64,000 bases of DNA from positions 310,001 to 374,000 of the forward strand of contig CAVXIT010000013.1 in NCBI GenBank assembly GCA_963761985.1. Reading direction: 5' to 3'. Position numbers and translations under genes: made by a program. Positions 17,514 to 26,159 of this stretch are shown here, piece by piece (position 1 is the first letter of the stretch; each line of letters begins with the position of its first letter). Below the pieces are notes generated by a model. It had not been told where the DNA came from. It did not search any database and saw nothing but the letters and a program-made list of their open reading frames with translations. Source of the stretch: JACCTH01 sp963761985. GTDB lineage: Bacteria; Actinomycetota; Acidimicrobiia; Spongiisociales; ZC4RG35.

Positions 17514-18224
17514 TCACTTCGCCAACAACAGCGCTAGCGCGAGCACCACGACTGCAGTCGCGAGAAGCTTCAACGGGCGTTCCCAGGTATCCAGCATCTG
17601 GTCCTCGTCCCAGGTCTCCCTGACGGACCCGCTTTGCATGGTCAGCTCGGCTCGTTCGACCGTCCGGCGGAGCTTGCGAGCCGGGGTGCTCAGCGCGCGT
17701 TGTGCGAGCGAGAGAAGGGTCATCGCTGCGGCCATGAACACGGCAGCAAGACCGATCGTGCGGGTCTGGGCCCAAAATCCAACCAGCACCGGAAACGCTC
17801 CCCATGCGAGTGCGAAGCCGAGAGGGGTATGGAGCGGGCGGGGCACCTCGAAGGCGTAGCCAGCGGCAAGGGCAATGCCGAGGACGGCCCAGGCCAGCAC
17901 CCATGGCGACACGATCCGCATGCCTGCCACCGCCAGGACAAGGGCCACGACCATTCCGCCAACCCCAAGCCCAACCAGGACTTGCCGGCTCAATGAAGTG
18001 CGCAAAGGTCGGCCGTGCAACTCGTCCAGCGCGTGAGCGCCGATCCCCAGGCCAAAGAAAAAAGCCAGGAGCGTCCCGGTGAGGATCAAGGCGTCGACTT
18101 GGGGGGCAAAGGCCGCGCCGGCGACGACGTGGGCCAGGTTCCAGGCGGTGTAGGGGGGATGCAGGAGCGCCAGGAGGTCGCGCGGCACGCTCCCGGGCGA
18201 GGCGTAGAAGGCGGGGCGTTTCAC
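17514..18224 (-). CDS. Polytopic membrane protein, UbiA-like in appearance
   Basis: 236 aa with about six or seven hydrophobic helices. The best-conserved-looking stretch is LLHPPYTAWNLAHVVAGAAFAP and GIGAHALDELHGRPL. The H-A-x-D-E-L-H-G sequence, within the first cytoplasmic loop area, recalls the metal-binding Asp-rich loop of UbiA prenyltransferases but does not match it exactly. It is the last gene of a three-gene minus-strand run with a UbiE/MenG-like methyltransferase and a Gfo/Idh/MocA oxidoreductase, so a role in quinone or isoprenoid modification is a reasonable guess only. Confidence 0.65.
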   Translation of the reverse strand: MKRPAFYASPGSVPRDLLALLHPPYTAWNLAHVVAGAAFAPQVDALILTGTLLAFFFGLGIGAHALDELHGRPLRTSLSRQVLVGLGVGGMVVALVLAVAGMRIVSPWVLAWAVLGIALAAGYAFEVPRPLHTPLGFALAWGAFPVLVGFWAQTRTIGLAAVFMAAAMTLLSLAQRALSTPARKLRRTVERAELTMQSGSVRETWDEDQMLDTWERPLKLLATAVVVLALALLLAK

Positions 18225-18234
18225 GGGCCCAAAT

Positions 18235-18918
18235 TCATGGTCGTTGGGCCCAGACCACTATCCCCCCGCCCAGGGACAGCCTGGTCGCCTTGACCTCGGT
18301 CAAACCCCCGCCGCGCCAGAGGGCCGCTTGATCGGGATGCGCACGGTGGAAATCTTCGATCGAGGTGCGCAAGAAGCCGCCGACCTCGTGCCACCCCTGG
18401 CCGACCAGCCGGCCAACTAACGGCAACAACACTCCGCTGTAGAGCCGCCACCACGGTTTCCATACACCTCGGGGCACTGCGAACTCGACCATTCCGATTG
18501 TCCCACCTGGTTTGACCACCCGTCCGAGCTCGCGCAGACAGGCGAGCGGATCGTCGACATAGCGGAGCAGGTAGCCGAAGGTGAGACCGTCGAAGGTCGA
18601 GTCCGCAAACGGCAGTTGTTCGGCCCGAGCCTGGACCCGTGCTGGTCCGGGATGCTGGCGGAGCATTTCCCCGGTCAGGTCCAAAGCTATGACTTCGTAA
18701 CCGCGCGCTCGCATGAGCTTGCTGATGGAACCAGTTCCCGCCGCCACATCGAGAACTCTGCTTCCCGCTGGCAAGGTGAAGCCTCTCACGAGGTGGCGCC
18801 GCCATCGACCGTCTTGACCCAGGCTGAGAATCCGGGCCCAGCGTTCATATGAGGTAGAGATTGGAGCAAAGAGTCGCCGCGCAGTCGCGTTCGGAGTCGA
18901 GATCACTGATCTACTCAA
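18235..18918 (-). CDS. UbiE/MenG-like class I methyltransferase
   Basis: 227 aa. Motif I VLDVAAGTGSISKLM, acidic VIALDLTGEML, then AEQLPFADSTFDGLTFGYLLRYV and RVVKPGGTIGMVEF follow the ubiE/COQ5 pattern closely, including RELGRVVKPGG. The N-terminal FAPISTSYERWARILSLGQDGRWRR is also like that family (AxxYDxxNxxxSxGxxxxWR). Members C-methylate demethylmenaquinone or other aromatic substrates. Menaquinone biosynthesis itself is not in the window, so I leave the symbol blank. The start ATG overlaps the stop of the upstream oxidoreductase gene (ATGA). Confidence 0.82.
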   Translation of the reverse strand: MSRSVISTPNATARRLFAPISTSYERWARILSLGQDGRWRRHLVRGFTLPAGSRVLDVAAGTGSISKLMRARGYEVIALDLTGEMLRQHPGPARVQARAEQLPFADSTFDGLTFGYLLRYVDDPLACLRELGRVVKPGGTIGMVEFAVPRGVWKPWWRLYSGVLLPLVGRLVGQGWHEVGGFLRTSIEDFHRAHPDQAALWRGGGLTEVKATRLSLGGGIVVWAQRP

Positions 18919-20153
18919 CGTCGCTCGTTGACCTCGATGACCGTTCCATTCACCCGGGCTTCCTCGGCCAGGTAAGCCAAGAGATGGCTCTCGTAGGACT
19001 CGGCTGCGGTGGTGACTGGCTCAGCTTGCCCGGACACCGCTGCCACGAACGACTCGATGATGCCCTCATCGCCCCCACCGTGACCGCTGCTGGCCGCCGG
19101 GATCGGAATCTTTTCACCAATTCCGCTCACGTGGTCGTAGACCTCGATCTCCTCAACCCAGCCGAACCGGCCTCGCAAAGTTGCGCGGGTTCCGTCATAG
19201 CGCATGGTTCGCTCCTCCTGGTGCGAGTGACCGTGGACGATCAGTGTGACGGTCGCACCGTTCTCGAGCTCCATTGAAACCGACTGGTGGTCGACGACAT
19301 CTGATCCGGCCTTGTATGCGCACACGCCATAGGGTCCCTCAGAAATCGCCCGGTAACGACCCTCCGAGGAGAGGTCGTCAGTGATGACATGCACCGGCCA
19401 CCCGGTTAGCCGCTCATCCAAATAGAGGCGGCGGGCATCGTAGGGACAGCCGACAACCGGACAGGGATCGGTGCAGCGTTCCGTGGCTCCGGCAGGAGCG
19501 CGCTCAGGTCTGAACTCGAATAGGCCACCTTGCGAACTCAGGCGTCGGACTCGGCTCGCGAGGTTCCACTGCAAAATATCGAGATCATGTGTGCACTTGG
19601 CCACGATGAATGGCGGTGCGGACGCTCGCCGGCCCCAGTTGCCCCGCACAAACGAGTGCGCCATGTGCCACGAGCGAACGTTCTCCCGGTGTTCAACCGT
19701 GACGATGTCGCCGAGGCGTCCGGAGTTCAGGACTTGGTTAAGGGTGTTAAAGAAAGGTGTGAATCGAAAGACGTGGCCGATGTGCAGCTCGCCGGGCGCC
19801 TCGGCGGCGGCGCTGACGAGCGCTTGGCATCCCTCCAACGAGTCGGCCATCGGCTTCTCGGCGAGAACGTGATAACCGGCGGCGAGCGCTGCTTCGGCGT
19901 GCTGACGATGCCAGCGATCGGGCGAGGCGATCACTGCCGCGGTCGCCAGGGCATCCTGAGCGAGAAGTTCGAGCGGGTCGTTGAACCTGTGCTTTTGGGG
20001 GATGCCGTGAGGCTCGGCGAAGCGTTGGAGGCGGGTCGGGTCGGGGTCGGCGACGGCGACGAAACGGAGACGGTCGGAATGTTCGAGGGCCCAAGGTCCG
20101 TAGACGTAGTGCCCCCGCTGGCCCGCTCCGATCATGACTGCAGAAATGGTCAT
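18915..20153 (-). CDS. Gfo/Idh/MocA family oxidoreductase
   Basis: 412 aa. The NAD(P)-binding Rossmann domain begins VMIGAGQRGHYVYGPW, with VAVADPDPTRLQRF (acidic end of strand 2), and the family EKP motif is present as HVLAEKPMADSLEG. A C-terminal alpha/beta substrate domain follows with GHVFRFTPFF, KCTHDLDIL (the active-site H-D/H-x-x-D region) and a Cys-containing insertion CTDPCPVVGCPYDARRLY that could bind a metal. The family acts on sugars, inositols and related polyols. The C-rich insertion is common in the subgroup with a CPY motif. The substrate is not predictable. It is the first gene of the minus-strand run to 17514. Confidence 0.88.
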   Translation of the reverse strand: MTISAVMIGAGQRGHYVYGPWALEHSDRLRFVAVADPDPTRLQRFAEPHGIPQKHRFNDPLELLAQDALATAAVIASPDRWHRQHAEAALAAGYHVLAEKPMADSLEGCQALVSAAAEAPGELHIGHVFRFTPFFNTLNQVLNSGRLGDIVTVEHRENVRSWHMAHSFVRGNWGRRASAPPFIVAKCTHDLDILQWNLASRVRRLSSQGGLFEFRPERAPAGATERCTDPCPVVGCPYDARRLYLDERLTGWPVHVITDDLSSEGRYRAISEGPYGVCAYKAGSDVVDHQSVSMELENGATVTLIVHGHSHQEERTMRYDGTRATLRGRFGWVEEIEVYDHVSGIGEKIPIPAASSGHGGGDEGIIESFVAAVSGQAEPVTTAAESYESHLLAYLAEEARVNGTVIEVNERR

Positions 20154-20170
20154 GGCTCGATGGTCATAGC

Positions 20171-22337
20171 TCAGGCGTCATGTTGCCCGATTTGTGCGGC
20201 AAGACTCGTGGAGGCATCGTCGACCTCGGGACCTCGATAGAAGGTGTGGCCGTTGATTGGTGGCAGCGGATCTCCCGGTTGTCTGCTGGCCGTGGATGGG
20301 TCGCGTAACTCGGTGTCGCCGATTCCCAGGCGTCCCCCAATCGGATCGGTCAGTCGGAACAAGTTGGTCCACCGCCTCCCGACCCGATCTGCTAGGACGG
20401 CCAACCGATCAGGTCCGAAGTAGGCGGGGAAGAATTTTCCGTAGAGACGCCCTAGTGGACTTCCGTGGGTGAGAAGCGCGACCCTGTTACGGATCTCGGC
20501 AGGGAGCCGGGCAAGCGAGGCGACGGCAAGTACCGAACCCTGTGAGTGACCCGATATCACGACCCTGGCACCTTCGTCGGTAAGTCGCTGGAGGCGGATC
20601 CCGAGCTCGGGTACCGCCCGTGCCGAGTAGGGCGGGGGAGCAAGCGGATGAAACCAGCGCGGCCAGAACGTGAGAATGTCCCACAACACGCCGACTCGCC
20701 GGCGCGTGCCCGGGTCGCGGAAAGAGCGGTACATCGTCACCAGTGCGGCGAGGGGGAGCAAGCTCCCGATCCAGGACGCGGCGGGCACGAGGCTTTTCCA
20801 GGTGGCGGGCATGGGACCGATGGCATCGAGGGGGCTTCCCGACACGAAAGCCCGGACGCCATAGAAAGCGATGGCACCAACGAGGACCAAGCTCAGCATC
20901 GCGAGCAACGCGTTTGCCGCCTGATCCGTGAAGCCGGCCAGAGCGCGGGCGCGAACGATACGTCGCAGCCAGGCCAAACCTTCGAGATCGGGATTCAGCT
21001 CCGGATACACCTTGGCCACTTTGTCGATTTCTGTCGGTTGCGAGGTTCGACGACGAAGCGAGACATAGGCAATCAGCAAGGTGAGAAGAATTGCGAAGAC
21101 CAGTGCCAACGAGGCGAGAGCGAACCAGTCATAGGCGAACGAGTAGCCGATGACTGCAGTCTGCGCGGTCGGGAGCCTGTCTCCCAACCAATCTGCAATG
21201 CGGACGTGGGAACCGGCCTGCAAGGAAATCATGGCCCACATAGCTAGCGCAGTTGTAGCCACCGGAAGGAAAGTCTCGGTTCTGGCGATGAGAAGCGACA
21301 CCATCAACAACACCGCAAGTACGAGGCTGAGGAGCCCCATCGCCAGAGCCGGTCGGCTATAGCCAGGGAGAGCCCCGGGACCCACACCGCCCGAGACCAG
21401 GTCGACCGGTCCTGGTCGAATCACGTTGACAATCGCGGCCAATCCGAGCAGTAGCCACGCCGCGCTCGCCGCCAGCCGGCCTGGTCCCTTCCCGGCTGCT
21501 GCCGTCACGATGGCGGCAACAACGATGATTGCGACTGCCACCAGGAACGTAAGGCGATCGAATGTGGCGTCCCAATCCGGACCACTGCGCAAGCGGCCAG
21601 TTCCGAGGGAGAAAGCGGCGACGACGACGGCAGTTGCACAAGCAAAGTGAGCGGACGCGAGCCGCGTCGTGAACGTTGCGGAATGCCAGAACTGTCGGTG
21701 CCGCGAGGTTGGCTGCTCCTGACAGGTCACCGGAGAAATTCTCTCTTGACTCAACCGGTTCACCGTAGAAAGCCTCCTCGTATCGAGTCCGGCTGAAGCG
21801 TGTCGCTAGACGCCAAGTGGCGATCAACGCCACCGGGAGCAGGAGGCCCACGACCATGCGTCGAATTGGCGAAGTCGCAAAGAAGGGGTTGTTGAAGAAA
21901 CTGAGCCACCAATGATGGTCGCGGCAGACCAGCTGAGCGCCACATTGGTAGGCAATGAGGTCGATGCCGATGCCCGTTGCCCATAGGGCTGCCATCGCCG
22001 TCACGGCCAGCGAGATAAGACGCAACAACGCTCGCGGGAACGCCTTCGGAGTGGCCATCATGAATCCGGCCGCATTGGCTAGCGCAAAGGGAAGGAGCAA
22101 GAGCCAAAGCGCTCGACTGCCCGCTCGGGACGTGATCCCTCCCCAGGAATATGCCTCGAGAGCATCCGAGTCGGGCGAGCGGTAAAACCCGGCCGTGTCG
22201 TCACCCGCAACCTGTACCGGATGGGGATGTGAGAGGAGCACCTCGGGTGTGGTTCCGCCGACCCCATGGACCCGCAATTCGACCGGAGCGGCCAACGTTC
22301 GGAGGCGATCTTCGGTCTTCGATTCTCCCGAGGCCAT
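20171..22337 (-). pseudogene. Large membrane protein with alpha/beta-hydrolase domain, split by one frameshift
   Basis: One gene reads in two frames. The N-terminal part (22337 to about 21690) contains VELRVHGVGGTTPEVLL, AYSWGGITSRAGSRALW and membrane helices, ending NFSGDLSGAANLAAP. The reading then must move to the other frame, which continues FWHSATFTTRLASAHFA and runs to 20171. The C-terminal part has several helices and a hydrolase nucleophile elbow in RVVISGHSQGSVLAVASL (GHSQG) with NRVALLTHGSPL after it. The whole would be about 715 aa. The shift lies within GCACCGACAG-like sequence near 21690, with no slippery heptamer, so programmed shifting is unlikely. It is either a recent pseudogene or a one-base assembly error. 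Substrate unknown; a lipase/esterase-like activity is plausible. Confidence 0.7.
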
Positions 22338-22451
22338 GTTGAAAAGCTAAACCTTCCCCCTAGCGGTCCGAAGGAACCTCATGTCATCCTTGGCGAATGA
22401 CGCCCCAAATTCGCAACTGCCCAAATTGAATCCTGCTTGGCGGATGGCGAA

Positions 22452-23447
22452 ATGTCTTTAGCTCGGCCCCCCCAGAGGGAGAAGGCAAGCGCCGGGAGTC
22501 TGGTCGCCCGTTTTGTTGGATTCCTTCTGTTTCTCGGTGTCACCGGAGCCATCGTCTGGGCATATTCGGTTACCTCGGGGATCGACTCATTCGAAATTGT
22601 TGACCCGGAAGAGAGCCCTCCCGGCACCCTCGTCACTCTCTCCAACGGACAGTCGCTGCACTACCGCGAGATGGGCTCCGGCCCACCGGTGCTCCTGGTC
22701 CACGATTACGACGTTGCCGGCGGCTATCAGTGGCTGGGGGTTGCCGAAGCCCTGCCGAACTACCGACTAATCATCCCCGACCAGATTGACTTTGGATTCG
22801 GAACTCATCCGAATGAGATGGGACGTCAGCACACGGTCTCCGGTCGGGCGGAAACACTGTCGTTGCTCATCGAAGAGCTGGGGCTAGGTAGTACGACCCT
22901 CGTCGGCGCCGGCATGGGCGGCACAGTGGCTGCACAACTTGCGGCAGACGGTCCGGAGATGGTCGAGCGCCTCGTCTTGATTGCGCCGGAAATTTACGGT
23001 CCTGCTCCCACCTGGACCGAGACCTTCTTTCGACTACCCCTCGTGGGACCGGCGCTCATATTCACCAACCTCGGAGGTGGCAACCGGGCGGTCGAGAACT
23101 ACCAGGCGGAGTGCATTACGGGCGGTTGGTGCCCGACGGCGGCTGACCTCGAGGTGAGAGAGGGAGCGGCGAGGGTTCAAGGCACTACCGCCGCCCTGTT
23201 GGCGATGGCTTCGACCCCGCGCGCCACGACCATCCCTGCTGATTTGGGACAGATCACCGCTCCAACCCTGGTCATTTGGGGCGACAACGACCGGGTCACT
23301 CCTCTGTCAGATGGCCGCCAACTGGTCGATGCAATTTCCGGTTCGAGCCTGGACGTTCTGGCCGGTGTCGGGCACCGCCCCCACCGCCAGGATCCGGCTG
23401 CCACAGCCGCTCTTATCGAGACCTTCCTCGGGAGCTCTGGAACCTAG
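22452..23447 (+). CDS. Alpha/beta-hydrolase fold protein lacking the nucleophile serine
   Basis: 331 aa from ATG 22452 (a TTG 15 bases upstream is also possible). It has an N-terminal membrane anchor (VARFVGFLLFLGVTGAIVWAY) and then an alpha/beta-hydrolase fold: oxyanion-loop region VLLVHDYDVAGGY, acid-loop WGDNDRVTP and the histidine loop GVGHRPHRQDP. The nucleophile elbow reads LVGAGMGGTVA, so the G-x-S-x-G-G Ser position is Gly154. The acidic and His residues remain. This suggests a non-hydrolytic or altered function, or loss of activity. The stop overlaps the convergent HPPD gene by 4 nt. Confidence 0.8.
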   Translation: MSLARPPQREKASAGSLVARFVGFLLFLGVTGAIVWAYSVTSGIDSFEIVDPEESPPGTLVTLSNGQSLHYREMGSGPPVLLVHDYDVAGGYQWLGVAEALPNYRLIIPDQIDFGFGTHPNEMGRQHTVSGRAETLSLLIEELGLGSTTLVGAGMGGTVAAQLAADGPEMVERLVLIAPEIYGPAPTWTETFFRLPLVGPALIFTNLGGGNRAVENYQAECITGGWCPTAADLEVREGAARVQGTTAALLAMASTPRATTIPADLGQITAPTLVIWGDNDRVTPLSDGRQLVDAISGSSLDVLAGVGHRPHRQDPAATAALIETFLGSSGT

Positions 23448-24571
23448 AGGTTTCCGCGCGCTGCTTGGTCGCGCTCGATGGCTTCGAACAACGCTTTGAA
23501 GTTTCCTTCGCCGAAGCCGGTGGCGCCGCGGCGTTCGATGAACTCGAAGAAGACCGTCGGTCGATCCTGCAACATGCGGGTGAAGATTTGAAGGAGCCCG
23601 CCACCTTCATCGGTGTCGGCGAGGATGTTGAGGCGGCGCATTTCCTCCTCGTCGACCTCCATCTCTCCGACCCGCTCCTCGATCTCGGCGTAGTAGCTAT
23701 CGGGCACGTTCATCATCATCAGGCCCCGATCTCTCACTTCACCCACGGTGCGAAAGATGTCGTCGCTGAGGATGGCGATGTGCTGCACCCCTGGTGATCG
23801 ATAGAAATCGAGGTACTCCTCGATCTGACTCTTGCGGCGGCCCGGAGCGGGTTCGTTGATCGGCATCTTGATCAATCCGCTTCCGTCCCAGACCACTTTT
23901 GACATCAGGGCGGAGTACTCGGTGGAGATCTGTTCGTCGTCGAAGTGACGGAGCAACACGAAACCGAAAACGTCCTCGTAGAACGAGACCCAGCGATCCA
24001 TGTCGCCCAGGCCGACGTTGCCAACTACGTGGTCGATGCGTGACAATCCAACACCCCGGGCGACCGTGTCGTCGAAAAGCTGAAAGTCGGGTGGGGGCCA
24101 GCTTCCATCCGAGGAGATGAGGGAATGAATCGTCTCGCCGTAGGTGTGAATCCCGGCCCTGCCCCAGGTCTTGCCGTTACCGGTGAGGACTTCCGGCTTG
24201 TGGGCCGCCTCTGCGCCTCGCGCCACCGCCTGCTCGAACGCGGCCTCGGCATCGGGCACCGCGAGGGCAACATCGTGGACCCCGGGACCGTGTTCGAGCA
24301 CATGCCGGCTAATGGGGTGGTCGGGGAACAGCGCCCCCGTGACGATGAATCGGGCTTCGCCCTGGCGAAGAGCCCACGAGGCCGTCTCCTTGTTCCCGGT
24401 CTCGGGACCGCGGTAACCCTCGATCGCGAACCCCATTAAGGACCGGAAGAATTGCGCCGACTGGTAGGCGTTGTCGGTCCAAAACTCGATGTGATGGAAG
24501 CCGTCGAGTGGAAAAGGATCCGATGGAGTCCCGCGTCGGGACATCGCTAATTGCTCCTGTGAGATATCCAT
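23444..24571 (-). CDS. hppD: 4-hydroxyphenylpyruvate dioxygenase
   Basis: 375 aa, typical for bacterial HPPD. It converts 4-hydroxyphenylpyruvate to homogentisate with Fe(II) and O2 in tyrosine catabolism. Two vicinal-oxygen-chelate halves are visible. The C-terminal half carries the iron ligands: His in RIDHVVGNV, His in GVQHIAILSDD and Glu in FFEFIERRGA. The C-terminal helix (GFGEGNFKALFEAIERDQ) that gates the active site is complete. Other homogentisate genes are not in the window. The N-terminal half keeps HHIEFWTDNAYQSA, VHDVALAV and KTWGRAGIHTYG. The ATG start is 25 bp from a divergent small gene. Confidence 0.95.
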   Translation of the reverse strand: MDISQEQLAMSRRGTPSDPFPLDGFHHIEFWTDNAYQSAQFFRSLMGFAIEGYRGPETGNKETASWALRQGEARFIVTGALFPDHPISRHVLEHGPGVHDVALAVPDAEAAFEQAVARGAEAAHKPEVLTGNGKTWGRAGIHTYGETIHSLISSDGSWPPPDFQLFDDTVARGVGLSRIDHVVGNVGLGDMDRWVSFYEDVFGFVLLRHFDDEQISTEYSALMSKVVWDGSGLIKMPINEPAPGRRKSQIEEYLDFYRSPGVQHIAILSDDIFRTVGEVRDRGLMMMNVPDSYYAEIEERVGEMEVDEEEMRRLNILADTDEGGGLLQIFTRMLQDRPTVFFEFIERRGATGFGEGNFKALFEAIERDQAARGNL

Positions 24572-24595
24572 CTGAGCCTACCCGTAGTCGAGCTT

Positions 24596-25042
24596 TTGCA
24601 GGCAACGTATGCTCGGGAGGTGGACCAAATTCTGGTGGCTGTGGAGGTGCCTCAACTCGGTGATGGTCGCAGGCGTCACTGGGCGAAGCTTGTCACTGAG
24701 GTCGACACAACCAAGTCGACCGGCTGGGCATACCAGGGAGAGTTTGTTGCCGATGGAGGAGTTCAGGACCTTCCAGCCGGCGGGCTGTTGCTCGTCTATG
24801 GCGAAAAAGGCAGCGCGCAAAACCCACAACCGGAGGCAGCTCTCTACTTGGTCGCCTCCGACTCGACTTTGACGCTTGAGGGGCGGGCGTCGGGGCGGGC
24901 GTGGGCCAGAACCTTGCGGGATCGTGCAGCTGATCTGCTGGCGGCGCATGCCGGTCGCGAACCTGATTTGACCGGCATCGATAGCTGGCATCTGGCCGAT
25001 GAGCTCTCCCGCCGCGGCTTTCGGGTCGAGCCTCCAGCTTGA
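24596..25042 (+). CDS. Hypothetical protein, ~140 aa
   Basis: A short, acidic, likely cytosolic protein with segments RRRHWAKLVTEVDTTKSTGWAYQGEF, given here as HWAKLVTEVD and GWAYQGEFV, and PAGGLLLVYGEKGSAQ. No family recognised. The start is uncertain: TTG 24596 is the longest reading and GTG 24620 begins directly at VDQILVAVEV, after the run GGGAGG that is too close to serve as its ribosome site. It is divergent from hppD, and the reading frame is well supported by codon pattern and lack of alternatives. Confidence 0.55.
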   Translation: MQATYAREVDQILVAVEVPQLGDGRRRHWAKLVTEVDTTKSTGWAYQGEFVADGGVQDLPAGGLLLVYGEKGSAQNPQPEAALYLVASDSTLTLEGRASGRAWARTLRDRAADLLAAHAGREPDLTGIDSWHLADELSRRGFRVEPPA

Positions 25043-25112
25043 GCTGAGTTTGGCCTGACGCGACCCAAATCCGACCCAGCCTGTGTCTCGCTCGGCCATT
25101 ACCCTCCGAGCT

Positions 25113-26108
25113 GTGGTGACCCTCCGTTTGTTCGCTCATCTGCGCGAGCTCGCGGGCGCATCCAGAATTGAACTAGAGGGTGACACGGTCGAAGAAGTGC
25201 TCGCGGCTGCTTCGTCTCGTTTCGGGGCCAAGTTCGCGGCGGGATTGCAGTCGGCCGCTGTCTGGCGCAACGGAGAGAGTGCGTCCGGGAATGACGAGGT
25301 GAGGCCGGGCGATGAGCTTGCCTTGATACCACCAGTTTCTGGCGGCAGTCTGACGATGCCACCGGGTTTCGTCGACTCGGCATTGGTGGTTGGCCTCGTG
25401 GGGCTCCTCCTGCTCATCGGTACGAACCTCGCCCCCGGTCCCTCATGGTGGGCCGCTGGTGTGGTCCTCCTCATGGCGATGTGGACGGTCGACGTCGCGG
25501 CGCGTCTCGAAGATCGAGGACGGGAGCCTGCCACCCTGGGAATCCTGATCGCCATCACCCTGGCAGTCGTCTCGACCCAGACCTTCGTTGGGGTGGGACT
25601 CGGTCTTACCCTCTATATCTCGGTGGCGGTGATTCTTGCCTGGGGAGTCGTTAATCGCCGCTTCCGAGAGTTGACCGACGTGGCGCCTTCGGTCTTGATG
25701 GCTCTGATCGTCACCTCTGGCACCGGATCGCTGATGCTGACCCGGTCGATTTACGAGGCAGAGCAGCACGCCATCTCGATATTCCTGCTTGTCGTCGGTC
25801 TGGCTGCGGTTGTGGCCGCGGTGCTCGATCGCTTGCGTGCTCCTCTGCTCGACCCCTACTCCGGGACTGCCCTTGCCGCGGTCCTCGGAGCCGCACTCGG
25901 AGCCCTGATCTGGGGTGAAGACGTTGTCGGTTTCATCCTCGTCGGGCTCGGGATGGCAGTGTTTCTCGTCGTCGGTCGCAGCCTCGGCTCGATGCTGCGG
26001 ACGGGCCGCGTGGCCCTAGCCGACTCTCCACCCGGGGCCCTGGTCCTCCTCGACGGGGCCGTGTTTGCCGCAGTGCTCTATTACCCGTTGGTGAGCCTGG
26101 TCCTCTAA
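25113..26108 (+). CDS. MoaD/ThiS-like ubiquitin fold fused to a multi-pass membrane domain
   Basis: 331 aa from the GTG at 25113; the reading can be extended to GTG 25083, but MoaD-like proteins begin a few residues before RLFAHLRELAG. Residues 1-78 form a complete MoaD domain (LFAHLRELAG, DTVEEVLAAASSRF, VRPGDELALIPPVSGG). It ends with the Gly77-Gly78 pair that in MoaD is the free C-terminus adenylated and thiocarboxylated. Here it is followed directly by ~250 residues with eight or so transmembrane helices and no family I recognise. Either the GG is released by cleavage or the domain has a non-sulfur-carrier role. No other molybdopterin genes are nearby. Confidence 0.75.
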   Translation: MVTLRLFAHLRELAGASRIELEGDTVEEVLAAASSRFGAKFAAGLQSAAVWRNGESASGNDEVRPGDELALIPPVSGGSLTMPPGFVDSALVVGLVGLLLLIGTNLAPGPSWWAAGVVLLMAMWTVDVAARLEDRGREPATLGILIAITLAVVSTQTFVGVGLGLTLYISVAVILAWGVVNRRFRELTDVAPSVLMALIVTSGTGSLMLTRSIYEAEQHAISIFLLVVGLAAVVAAVLDRLRAPLLDPYSGTALAAVLGAALGALIWGEDVVGFILVGLGMAVFLVVGRSLGSMLRTGRVALADSPPGALVLLDGAVFAAVLYYPLVSLVL

Positions 26109-26159
26109 GACCGGCCGGCCGGAAGACCCGCTTTCGGCGTACGCGCTACCCTTTCGCCC

